A stretch of DNA of 8,609 bases. It comes from Promicromonosporaceae bacterium. GTDB taxonomy: Bacteria > Actinomycetota > Actinomycetes > Actinomycetales > Cellulomonadaceae. Positions 1 through 8,609 of the stretch are shown piece after piece. The number at the start of each line of letters is the position of its first letter. Position 1 is the stretch's first letter. A program made the translations under genes and the position numbers. The stretch lies in assembly GCA_009780755.1 (NCBI GenBank), contig WQZL01000107.1:1-8609 (forward strand), written 5' to 3'. The notes beneath the pieces were generated by a model that did no database searches, was not told where the DNA came from, and saw nothing but the letters and a program-made list of their open reading frames with translations.

Positions 1-1830
1 GATCAGGAACTGGCCGCGCAGTTCTCCGTCGCCTTCACCAAAGGCATCCAGGGTGAAAACAACGATTCGGGCATCCTGGCCTGCGGCAAGCATTTCCTCG
101 GCTACGGCGCCTCCGAGGGTGGCCTGAACCAAGCCATCACTCAGCTGGGTCGCCGCGCCCTGGTGGATGAGTATGCCGAACCGTTCCGCCGAGCCATTAA
201 GGAGGCGGGCCTGGCCACGGTGATGAACTCGTACAACGAGATCGATGGCGTGCCCTCGGCTGCCGACCGGTGGTTGCTCACCGAACTGCTGCGCGACCAG
301 CTGGGCTTCGATGGCCTGGTGGTTTCCGATTATGAGTCCATCGTCATGTTGCAGACGGTTTACCACACGGCCAGGACGGAGGAACGAGCGGGGGTGCAGG
401 CGCTCAGCGCCGGTTTGGATGTTGATCTGCCTGCGGGTAAGAACTATCTGAACTTGGCTGCTGAGGTGCGGGCGGGACGGCTTGACGAGCAGGTGGTAGA
501 TGAGGCCGTGCTGCGCGTACTTCAGGCCAAGGCCCGGGTCGGGCTGATTCCCTCCCTGTCGCCCGCAGCGGCCCCGAAGCCTGCGCTGGCCGACGTGGCC
601 ACCACCCGCAGGGGTATCGCCGACCGTGCCCTCGTGCTGCTGAAAAATGACGGCGTGCTGCCGTTGACTGTAGGCCAGCAGAAGATCGTCGTGGTCGGCC
701 CCGCCGCAAACGAGCTGCGCATTCACTTTGGCGCCTACACCTCGGTGACCAACATGGAGATGCAGGCAGGCATTCGCGCCCTGCGCTCCGGGCAGATACC
801 AGGCATTTCGGCCGCGGAGGCCATCTTCACCGACATCTTCCAGGCCCGGATGCCTGGCATCGAGCCGATGTTTGAGGAGGGCGTGGCCCGAATTCATCCC
901 GACATGCCGACGCTGGTTCAGGCGCTTGGGGCTTACGACGCTACCGTGACGTTCGCCGATTTCGGCTCGTTCTTGGGGCACGATGAGGATTTCGACGGTG
1001 TCGGTCTGCGCGCGGCTGTCGCCGACGCCGATCTAGTGATCGCCGCTCTCGGGGAGCGTACCGGCTGGGTGGGCAACAACACCGCTGGCGAGGGGCAATC
1101 GACCGCCGAGCCGCGCCTCACCGGCGACCAGCAGGCGCTGGTAACCGCGCTGGCCCAAACCGGCAAGGCGGTGGTCTCCGTCATCGTCACTGGTCGCCCG
1201 CTGCTGCTTGCTGACCTGGTGGATGTGTCATCGGCCGTGTTGATGGCACCGCTGCTAGGCGAGGCCGCCCCGGCTGCCATCGCCCGCGCGCTGTATGGCG
1301 AACTCAACCCGAGCGGCAAACTGCCGAACACCTTCCCGCGTGTCGCCGGGCAGGTGCCGATGTACCACGGCCATCACATGGGGTCTGGCTACGATCACCC
1401 CACCGGCATCCGCCACGGTTACAACGATCTGGTCAACCAGGCGCCGCTGTTTGCCTTTGGTCATGGGTACTCGTACACATCCTTCGAGCTTGACCCCGTT
1501 TGCCACACGGAGGCGGTCACCGCGGGGGGAAACGTGCAGGTGCGGGTGCGGGTGACGAACACCGGCAGCTGTGCTGGCGAGACCGTGGTGCAGCTATATG
1601 GCCGAGATGAGGCCGCCTCGGTGGTTCGCCCGGTGCGGCAGTTGTTGCAGTTCGCACGCATCAGTCTTGAAGCGGGGGAGACGACAACTCTCGATCTGGT
1701 TGCTCCCGTGGAGCGCTTCGCCTTCACCGGCTTGGACGGTAAGCGCGTAGTCGAACCAGGCGATGTGACATTGGGTGTCGGCCTTGCCGCTGATGACATC
1801 CACGCCGAGCTAAAGGTGGTTATTCGATGA
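1..1830 (+). CDS. Glycoside hydrolase family 3 protein (beta-glucosidase/beta-xylosidase type), 5'-truncated by window edge
   Basis: The frame is open from base 1, so the gene begins outside the window; 609 residues are visible, and perhaps 150-200 are missing compared with usual GH3 lengths. It should hydrolyse beta-linked glucosides or xylosides from the non-reducing end with retention. Visible are the GH3 substrate-binding motif KHFLGYG (bases 88-108), the GLVVSDYES nucleophile motif with Asp110 of the visible protein (bases 328-330), and a likely acid/base Glu364 in AGEGQS, followed by the C-terminal-lobe motifs TGRPLLL, LNPSGKLPNTFP and LFAFGHGYSYTSFE. Residues from about 497 to 609 form the usual fibronectin-III-like C-terminal domain (VRVTNTGSCAGETVVQLY). 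The segment between the two catalytic lobes looks more like oligosaccharide-type GH3 enzymes than like BglX. The substrate cannot be fixed from sequence, and the N-terminus, with any signal peptide, is not visible. A GTG at 163 is internal and not the true start. The stop overlaps the next gene. Confidence 0.93.
   Translation, partial: DQELAAQFSVAFTKGIQGENNDSGILACGKHFLGYGASEGGLNQAITQLGRRALVDEYAEPFRRAIKEAGLATVMNSYNEIDGVPSAADRWLLTELLRDQLGFDGLVVSDYESIVMLQTVYHTARTEERAGVQALSAGLDVDLPAGKNYLNLAAEVRAGRLDEQVVDEAVLRVLQAKARVGLIPSLSPAAAPKPALADVATTRRGIADRALVLLKNDGVLPLTVGQQKIVVVGPAANELRIHFGAYTSVTNMEMQAGIRALRSGQIPGISAAEAIFTDIFQARMPGIEPMFEEGVARIHPDMPTLVQALGAYDATVTFADFGSFLGHDEDFDGVGLRAAVADADLVIAALGERTGWVGNNTAGEGQSTAEPRLTGDQQALVTALAQTGKAVVSVIVTGRPLLLADLVDVSSAVLMAPLLGEAAPAAIARALYGELNPSGKLPNTFPRVAGQVPMYHGHHMGSGYDHPTGIRHGYNDLVNQAPLFAFGHGYSYTSFELDPVCHTEAVTAGGNVQVRVRVTNTGSCAGETVVQLYGRDEAASVVRPVRQLLQFARISLEAGETTTLDLVAPVERFAFTGLDGKRVVEPGDVTLGVGLAADDIHAELKVVIR
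1812..1819 (+). promoter_or_regulatory. Shine-Dalgarno site inside the GH3 gene for the downstream glycosidase
   Basis: AAAGGTGG differs by one base from the ideal AAAGGAGG and lies 7 nt before the ATG at 1827. It sits within the last codons of the GH3 gene and supports both the start choice and translational coupling through the ATGA overlap. Confidence 0.6.
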
Positions 1831-3338
1831 AGACGGTCGAGCTGTATGACATCTTTGAACTGCGATTCCCGGCCAGCAAAACCCCGCTGGCCGTGTTCGC
1901 TAACGAAGAGGTACGCAAGGAGATTTACGGCTTTCAGGTCAGTGATGATGAGTACGCAATTCGCTTCATGCCCGAGATGATCGGGACGTGGCACTACTCG
2001 GTGGGCGATCTGACCGGCGAGCTTGTCGTCACGCCCAACACGGGCGGCAATCACGGCAAGGTTGTCGCCGTCGGCTGTCGATTCGAGTACGCCGATGGCG
2101 GTCGATACATCCCGGTGGGTACAACTTGCTATGCCTGGACGCATCAGAGTCCCGAACTCATCAAGCAGACCCTGGCGACACTGGCGGATTCGCCGTTCAA
2201 CAAGGTGCGAATGTGCCTGTTTCCCAAGTCGATGCCGTACAACCGAAACGACCCGGAGCGCTACCCCTTCTTGTCTGACGCCGAAGGCAGCTGGGATGTC
2301 ACCCGCCCGGACTTTTTATTTTGGGAGGAGTTCGAGGCCAACATTGCGCAATTGCGTGACCTGGGTATCGAGGCCGACCTGATTCTGTTCCACCCCTACG
2401 ACCGGTGGGGTTTTTCAAAACTTACCCGAGAACAGAATCTGGCCTACCTGGACTACGCGATCCGTCGCCTGGCGGCCTACCGCAACATTTGGTGGGCCAT
2501 CGCCAATGAGTACGATTTCATCCTCACGAAAGACAATGACGACTGGGATGCCTTCGGCGAGAGATTGCAGGCCGCCGACCCCTACGGACACTTGATCTCC
2601 AACCATAATGGCATCACGCCCTACCCGAAGCGGGATTGGCTAACGCACTGCTCCATCCAGACGAAGGACATGGTGCGCAGCAAGTATTGGCGCACCAGTT
2701 ACGAGCTGCCGATAATCATGGAGGAGTTCGGCTATGAGGGCGACATCGAGTACGAATGGGGCAATATCACGGCCTTTGAGCTGGTGAGCCGTGCCTGGCA
2801 GGCCGTTGTCAATGGTGCGTACCCAACTCATGGCGAGACCTACTGGCGCGAAGATGAGGTGCTGTGGTGGGCAAAGGGTGGCGTGCTGCACGGGGAAAGC
2901 CCCCAACGACTCGCCTTTCTAAAGAACCTTCTCTACGAGATTGGCGACCTAAGCGCTGGCATTCGCAGCTCCGTCGGCCAAGCACCAAACGGCTCGTCAG
3001 AGGAGAGCCAGGCGAACAATGATGCTGCCTGGTTCATGCAGGTCATGGGCAAACTGTCGCCAGCGGAGCGTATTAACGCGATGCTAAACATGATCCCGCC
3101 CACGGCCACCAACGAAAACCACGCGCTGCAATACTTTGGCCGCTCTCGTCCTTGTTTCAAGGAGCTTCACCTGCCGGAGAGCGGGACTTATCGGGTGGAG
3201 ATCATCGACGCCTGGGAGATGACCCGCGACATCGCGCTGCCCGAAGCCTCTGGGACGCATCGCCTACCCCTGCCCGCTAAGGAAGGCATCGCCCTGCTGG
3301 TAACCCGCCTCACCGGCGCCCCGATAACCCATATCTGA
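1827..3338 (+). CDS. DUF5060/DUF4038/DUF5605 domain-containing glycoside hydrolase-like protein
   Basis: This 503-residue protein has the three-part build of a family of putative (beta/alpha)8 glycosidases. Residues 1-70 form a DUF5060 beta domain (VELYDIFELRF, IYGFQVSDDEYAIRFMPE, GTWHYSV). Residues 85-375 form a DUF4038-type barrel (YIPVGTTCYAWTHQ, PFNKVRMCLFPK, ADLILFHPYDRWGFS, IWWAIANEYDF, THGETYW, LLWWxKGG-like and LHGES). Residues from about 430 to 500 form the DUF5605 tail (YRVEIIDAWEMT). Clan GH-A logic suggests Glu228 in ANEYD as acid/base and Glu300 in IMEEFGYEG as nucleophile; this is inference by motif. There is no signal peptide or membrane segment, so it is probably cytoplasmic and acts on imported oligosaccharides. 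It starts in a 4-nt ATGA overlap with the GH3 gene, behind a good Shine-Dalgarno, so the two are likely co-translated. Residues of about 381-432 look like an insertion of low family similarity. The family assignment is firm; the substrate is unknown. Confidence 0.9.
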   Translation: MKTVELYDIFELRFPASKTPLAVFANEEVRKEIYGFQVSDDEYAIRFMPEMIGTWHYSVGDLTGELVVTPNTGGNHGKVVAVGCRFEYADGGRYIPVGTTCYAWTHQSPELIKQTLATLADSPFNKVRMCLFPKSMPYNRNDPERYPFLSDAEGSWDVTRPDFLFWEEFEANIAQLRDLGIEADLILFHPYDRWGFSKLTREQNLAYLDYAIRRLAAYRNIWWAIANEYDFILTKDNDDWDAFGERLQAADPYGHLISNHNGITPYPKRDWLTHCSIQTKDMVRSKYWRTSYELPIIMEEFGYEGDIEYEWGNITAFELVSRAWQAVVNGAYPTHGETYWREDEVLWWAKGGVLHGESPQRLAFLKNLLYEIGDLSAGIRSSVGQAPNGSSEESQANNDAAWFMQVMGKLSPAERINAMLNMIPPTATNENHALQYFGRSRPCFKELHLPESGTYRVEIIDAWEMTRDIALPEASGTHRLPLPAKEGIALLVTRLTGAPITHI

Positions 3339-3386
3339 CCCGGTGTAGGCTAGAAACGTGGCTTTGCACCCGCATGACATACATGA
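3339..3386. other. 48-bp convergent intergenic gap without a recognisable terminator
   Basis: This gap lies between the stop codons of the plus-strand glycosidase and the minus-strand oxidoreductase. A bidirectional terminator would be expected in a convergent gap, but I find no GC-rich hairpin followed by a T run on either strand. Instead it holds a -10-like box and a GTG start, listed separately. Confidence 0.6.
3346..3351 (+). promoter_or_regulatory. Candidate -10 box (TAGGCT) in the convergent gap
   Basis: TAGGCT matches the TANNNT -10 pattern common in actinobacteria and ends 6 nt before a GTG at 3358, the spacing of leaderless transcripts. No good -35 hexamer is seen about 17 nt upstream. 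A transcript from here would run antisense into the 3' end of the oxidoreductase gene. Confidence 0.3.
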
Positions 3387-3423
3387 TTACCCGCGTGGCA
3401 TCAGGTCTACGGCTTGTAGCTGA
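3358..3423 (+). CDS. Possible 21-codon leaderless ORF or remnant gene start (low confidence)
   Basis: A GTG immediately after the TAGGCT box opens a 21-residue frame (MALHPHDIHDYPRGIRSTAC plus Ser, then TGA). It overlaps the last 37 bases of the oppositely oriented oxidoreductase gene. I do not recognise the peptide. It could be a chance ORF, a short leaderless peptide, or the surviving start of a gene whose remainder was lost when the oxidoreductase came to lie here. There is no Shine-Dalgarno. Only the position of the promoter-like box makes it worth listing. Confidence 0.15.
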   Translation: MALHPHDIHDYPRGIRSTACS

Positions 3424-4472
3424 GCCTTTACCGAGAGTTCGGCAGCCTTGAAGGCGTGTTCTTGGGTCATGGCATTCTCGGTGCGATTCAGGCAGTCGAG
3501 TACCAAGTCGCCAAAGTAGGGGTAACCCACCTTGCCATACGTCTCGAAGTGGGTTTCTTCTTCGCCGTTTGCGAGGTACAGGTGGCCAGGGTCGGCGCTA
3601 GGGGAGCCGAGCTGCATGTACTTGCGTTGCTCGATGAACCCCTCCGTACCCAGGATGATCGATCGACCATCCCCCCACGTCTGTAGGCCATCTGGGGTGA
3701 ACCAATCGCAGCGGAAATACCCGGTCGCGCCGTTATCCATCACCAACATGGCGTCGCCGAAGTCATCCAGCTCGGGGTGATCGGGGTTGTTGTAGTTCGC
3801 AATCTGCGAGCGCACCACCTCGCCGTCGGCCGCGCCCGTGTAATGCAAAATCTGCTCGATCTGGTGCGAACCAATGTCACACAGAATGCCGCCGTACTTC
3901 TCCTTGACGAAGAACCAGTCGGGGCGAATGTGCGGCATCAACCGGTGGGGACCGGTGCCGATCACCTGCACCACCTTGCCAATGGCGCCCGCCTCGATCA
4001 GCTGAGAGGCGAAGACGGCCGTCTCCACATGCAGTCGCTCGCTGTAGTACACGGCGTATTTACGTCCCGTGTGGGCAACGGCCTCACGCGCAGCGGCCAG
4101 TTGTTCCAGGGTGGTCAGAGGCGCCTTGTCGGTGAAGTAATCCTTGCCCGCATCCATCACCCGTAGACCAAGGGCACAGCGCTCGGAGGTGATGGCGGCC
4201 CCGGCGACGAGATGTACGGTCTGATCGTCAAGCACCTCGGCTTCTGAGCGGGCAATGCGGACGCTTGGATGCTGCGCCCGAAAGCGCTCCATCTTGGCCG
4301 GGTCGGGGTCGTATACCCATTTGAGTTCGGCTCCGGCGCCGATCAGCCCGCCAACCTGGCCATAAATATGTCCGTGATCTAGGCCAATGGCTGCAATGGT
4401 GAACTCGCCCGGCCCCACGACGGGAGCGGGCATCGGCTCGGGCGCATACTGCGACCCATCGGCTCTGCTCAT
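3387..4472 (-). CDS. Gfo/Idh/MocA family NAD(P)-dependent oxidoreductase
   Basis: This 361-residue protein should oxidise or reduce a sugar, polyol or inositol-like substrate with NAD(P) in the cytoplasm. An N-terminal Rossmann fold begins at residue 25 (FTIAAIGLDHGHIYGQ); the glycine-rich loop is the GLDHGH variant of one Gfo/Idh subgroup rather than the classical GxGxxG. DKAPLT at 115-120 stands for the family EKP motif, with Lys116. GGILCDIGSHQIEQ at 194-207 holds the usual catalytic Asp199 and His203. The C-terminal half is the alpha/beta substrate domain (GYFRCDWFTP, SIILGTEGFIEQRKY). The ATG at 4472 is chosen because AAGGAA lies 8 nt upstream. The gene is convergent with the glycosidase pair and is 29 bp downstream of the PIN toxin gene on the same strand, so it may be partly read from the toxin-antitoxin promoter. 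A role in sugar metabolism with the neighbouring hydrolases is inference; the substrate is unknown. Confidence 0.93.
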   Translation of the reverse strand: MSRADGSQYAPEPMPAPVVGPGEFTIAAIGLDHGHIYGQVGGLIGAGAELKWVYDPDPAKMERFRAQHPSVRIARSEAEVLDDQTVHLVAGAAITSERCALGLRVMDAGKDYFTDKAPLTTLEQLAAAREAVAHTGRKYAVYYSERLHVETAVFASQLIEAGAIGKVVQVIGTGPHRLMPHIRPDWFFVKEKYGGILCDIGSHQIEQILHYTGAADGEVVRSQIANYNNPDHPELDDFGDAMLVMDNGATGYFRCDWFTPDGLQTWGDGRSIILGTEGFIEQRKYMQLGSPSADPGHLYLANGEEETHFETYGKVGYPYFGDLVLDCLNRTENAMTQEHAFKAAELSVKAQLQAVDLMPRG

Positions 4473-4480
4473 TGCTTAGG

Positions 4481-4486
4481 TTCCTT
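4481..4486 (-). promoter_or_regulatory. Shine-Dalgarno of the Gfo/Idh/MocA oxidoreductase gene
   Basis: AAGGAA on the minus strand, 8 nt before the ATG at 4472. It favours this start over the internal ATG 13 codons later. It lies in the 29-bp gap after the toxin gene, so translation can start independently even on a shared mRNA. Confidence 0.6.
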
Positions 4487-4501
4487 CAACGTCGCGATGT
4501 A

Positions 4502-4872
4502 CTAAGGCTTGGGTGTAGGGCGATTTACCCGGACGAAGCGCCAGAAGGGGGCGAAGTCACCGAAGTTTTCGCTTATCACATTGGCACCAAAGCGGTATGC
4601 CTGGGCCGCGATTAGTGCGCCGGTGCCGTGGGCCGTGATTCCCGCAGTGATTTCGCCATAAGCGCGGGTGCATTCCAGGTCGAAGGGTAGCCAGTCGAAC
4701 TGTGCATCAAGGGCGTTGAGCAGCTGTGCGCGTTCGGCGCGCTGCTCCGGGGTGGCCGCGGTGCGCAGGCCAGATTCGAGTTCGGCCCGCGAGAGGATCG
4801 AGGCCGCATAGGTCTCGTTCTCGTCAAAGACGTAAAGATCACGGTCAATCAGAATGCAGGTGTCGAGAATAA

Positions 4873-4876
<4 letters not shown>
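4502..4876 (-). CDS. PIN domain toxin, VapC-like (type II toxin-antitoxin)
   Basis: From the GTG at 4876 this is a 124-residue protein, the usual VapC length. It begins MIILDTCILID, the classic first PIN strand, with Asp5. SRAELESGL supplies the second acidic residue (Glu32), and NVISENFGDFAPF near the end supplies the last (Asp107, the usual TRNxxDF block). The third conserved acid, normally the Asp of DxxIAA, is replaced by Gly86 in HGTGALIAAQA, so activity may be weakened. VapC toxins are Mg-dependent ribonucleases that cut tRNA or rRNA; whether this one does is unproven. A longer start at GTG 4891 is possible, but the chosen one has GGAG 9 nt upstream, gives a GTGA overlap with the antitoxin stop, and yields the standard N-terminus. 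The antitoxin gene lies immediately upstream in the same operon. Confidence 0.78.
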
Positions 4877-6302
<1,426 letters not shown>

Positions 6303-6303
<1 letters not shown>

Positions 6304-8609
6304 TGCCCCTCGTAGCCAAAGAGTGGTTGGCCGACCACGTTGAATTGCCCGCCGATCTGACCGCCGCGCAACTCGCCGCCGCGTTGGTAAAGGTGGGCCT
6401 AGAAGAAGAGGCGATCCACGCCGCGAAGGTGACCGGACCGCTAGTGGTGGGTCGCGTTCTTTCCCGAGAGCCAGAGCCACAGAAAAACGGCAAGGTCATC
6501 AACTGGTGTCGGGTAGACGTGGGGTCTACTCACAACGATCCAGCTGACGGCGACGTTCCCGCCTCGCGCGGGATAGTCTGTGGCGCCCACAACTTTGAGG
6601 CCGGTGATTTGGTGGTGGTCGCGTTGCCCGGTGTGGTGCTGCCTGGCCCGTTTCCCATTGCTGCCCGTAAAACCTACGGCCATGTATCGGACGGCATGAT
6701 CTGCTCTATGACCGAACTCGGGTTAGGTGAGGAGTCGGCTGGAATTATCGTGCTTCCCCGTGATCTCGGGTTTATCGCCGCTGACTTGGCGCCCGGCCAG
6801 GACGCTATTGCCCTGCTTGGTCTGGGCGATGAGGTGCTTGAGATCAACATCACCCCTGATCGTGGCTATGCCTTTAGCTATCGCGGTGTCGCCCGTGAGT
6901 ACGCACATGCCACCGGGGCCAGGTTCATCGATCATGGCCTGAATGTGCCGCTGTTGGGGAGGCCGGTGGATGGGTCCAAGGTGTTCCCGGTGGAAGTAAA
7001 TGATGTGGCCCCGATCAATGGCAACATCGGTTGTGACCGCTTCATCACCCGTATCGTGCGCGGTATTGACCCCAGCGCGCCCACGCCTACCTGGCTGAAG
7101 CGTCGCCTAGAGGCTTCGGGAATGCGGGCCATCTCGCTAGCGGTTGATGTGACCAACTATGTGATGCTCGACCTGGGCCAACCGTTGCACGCCTACGATC
7201 TGGCCCAGGTGGCCGCACCCATCGTGGTGCGGCGGGCGCAGGCGGGGGAGCGGCTTACCACGCTCGACGATGCCAACCGCGCGCTTCACGTCGAAGACCT
7301 GCTGATTACCGACTCACCCGCTGGGAAGCACGGCGAGCGGGCACTTGGCATTGCCGGGGTAATGGGCGGCGCCGAGTCCGAGGTGACCGCCACCACAACG
7401 GATGTGCTGATCGAGGCCGCGCACTTTGACCCAACAACGGTTGCCCGTAGCGCCCGCCGCCACAAACTATCCTCCGAAGCGGCCAAGCGGTTTGAGCGCG
7501 GTGTAGACCCGCGTCTACCCGCCGTGGCCGCGCAGCGCGTCGCGGAGATGTTGGCCGAGTTCGGCGGCGGCGAAATCGACTTAAACATCTTCGACCTGGA
7601 CACAACCGTGGCACCCGAGCCGGTGCCGCTGCCCCTGGACCTGCCGACGAGAGTGGTAGGCGTACCTTATGAGCGTGCCCGCGTGATCGAGGTACTCACC
7701 GCGATCGGCTGCCAAGTGGCCGAGCAAAGCCCGGCGGTTAGCGGCTCCGCTCTCATTGTCACCCCCCCCACCTGGCGCCCCGATCTCATCGAGGCGGTGG
7801 CGCTCGTGGAAGAAATTGCCCGAATTGACGGCTACGACAAGATTCCCTCCACGCTGCCCGCCGCTCCCGGCGGTCGGGGCCTGACGGCAGAACAACGCAT
7901 TCGCCGTTCGGTGGCCCGCGCTCTGGCGGAGGCCGGACTGGTCGAAACCCTGAGCTACCCCTTCCTCGGAGATGCTCAGCTCGATGCCCTTGGGCTGCCC
8001 GCCGAAGACCCGCGGCGGATGGCGGCCCGCCTGGCCAACCCCCTGGCCGATGACCGTCCCCTGCTGCGCACCTCGCTGCTGGCGACACTGGTGGAAACCG
8101 CCCGTCGCAATGTTTCGCGGGGCCTGCCCGATGTGGCCGTATTCGAAATCGGCACCGTCACGCTACCCGCCCCGAACAGCCCGGCGGCGCCGCAACTACC
8201 CCTGGGGGTAAAGCCCACCCGCGAACAACTCGCCGCAATCGCACAAGCAGTCCCGGCGCAGCCACGCCATGTGGCGGCGGTACTCACCGGCAAGCGGGAT
8301 TTATCCGGTTGGACCGGTGATGGTCGCCTCGTCGATTGGGCCGATGCACTGGAATTGGCTCGCCTAGTCGTATCCCGGGCCGGAGTCGAAGTGGCCATCG
8401 TGCCCGACGCCGAGACCATGCCCTGGCATCCTGGCCGCTGTGCCGCACTCGTTGTCGCCCCGTCATCTCTGGGGGGGAAGCAAGCCCGAGAACTCGAAGG
8501 CCGCATTGTCGGTTACGCGGGCGAACTGCACCCGAAGGTATGCGAGCGCGCCGGACTTCCCCAGCGCTCGGTGGCCTTCGAGCTAGACCTGACCGCGCTC
8601 CTGGCAGCC
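6303..8609 (+). CDS. pheT: Phenylalanine--tRNA ligase beta subunit, 3'-truncated by window edge
   Basis: This subunit binds tRNA-Phe and edits mischarged Tyr-tRNA-Phe. The frame runs from the ATG at 6303 to the last base, 769 codons without a stop. Domains in order: the OB-fold tRNA-binding domain at about 43-152 (VTGPLVVGRV, KTYGHVSDGMICSMTELG); the B3/B4 editing domain from about 215 to 400 (AVDVTNYVMLDLGQPLHAYD, GIAGVMGGAES, RHKLSSEAAKRFERGVD), preceded by EINITPDRGYAFSYRG at about 179-194; B5 at about 443-520 (TWRPDLIEAVALVEEIARID); and the inactive synthetase-like core from about 530 (NPLADDRPLLRTSLL, ETARRNVSRGLPDVAVFEIG). The C-terminal FDX-ACB anticodon-binding domain, roughly 95 residues, lies outside. 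In B5 the usual Asp of the D-x5-D-x2-E-E metal cluster is Ala500. A C8 run (7762-7769) and a G7 run (8471-8477) are read in frame. It overlaps pheS by one base. Confidence 0.97.

Noticed and set aside
163..1830. GTG at 163 as the start of the GH3 gene
   Set aside because: The same frame is open back to base 1 and encodes the conserved KHFLGYG motif, so the gene starts before the window.
1461..2144. 227-codon open frame on the minus strand across the GH3/DUF5605 junction
   Set aside because: Its translation is low-complexity and unlike any family, and it is fully antisense to two well-supported genes; typical of high-GC shadow frames.
3339..3386. Bidirectional terminator between the convergent genes
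   Set aside because: Only a 4-bp GGTG/CACC pairing with a long loop is possible and there is no T tract on either strand.
7976..8506. 176-codon open frame on the minus strand inside pheT
   Set aside because: Ser/Arg/Ala-rich translation with no motif, antisense to conserved pheT coding sequence.

Overview
The window comes from a moderately high-GC bacterium, most likely an actinobacterium. The clearest evidence is the pair of phenylalanyl-tRNA synthetase subunits: PheS ends with an actinobacterial-style motif 3 and tail ([16 protein letters not shown], then VEGDLRFS), and PheT has the NGKVINWCRVDVG and ITPDRGYAFSYRGVAREYA signatures seen in that phylum. GTG starts and TAGAAT/TAGGCT-type -10 boxes very close to start codons fit as well. 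I cannot name the genus.

Layout. (1) 1-3338, plus strand: a carbohydrate-degrading pair. A family-3 glycoside hydrolase, cut by the left window edge, overlaps by ATGA with a DUF5060/DUF4038/DUF5605 glycosidase-like protein, so the two are probably translationally coupled and act on the same plant or host glycan. (2) 3387-4472, minus strand: a Gfo/Idh/MocA-family oxidoreductase, convergent with the hydrolase pair and probably acting on a sugar or polyol. (3) 4502-5163, minus strand: a small type II toxin-antitoxin module, with a Phd/YefM-like antitoxin followed by a PIN-domain (VapC-like) toxin in a 4-nt GTGA overlap. It lies upstream of the oxidoreductase on the same strand. (4) 5257-8609, plus strand: pheS and pheT, divergent from the TA module across a 93-bp gap. 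pheT runs off the right edge after 769 codons with an intact frame.

Working together: the first three genes look like part of a glycan utilisation locus. pheST is an essential housekeeping operon that supplies Phe-tRNA. The TA module sits at the boundary between these accessory and core segments, and its promoter region is shared with pheST.

Most of the window is recognisable families. The points most worth a second look are the PIN toxin, which lacks its usual third acidic residue; the TA/pheST divergent promoter region, with a small inverted repeat and an apparently leaderless pheS; a promoter-like box with a 21-codon ORF in the convergent gap at 3346-3423; and an alanine at a normally Mg-binding position of the PheT B5 domain. 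I found no CRISPR array, tRNA, rRNA, insertion sequence or convincing intrinsic terminator, and no clearly new multi-gene system.
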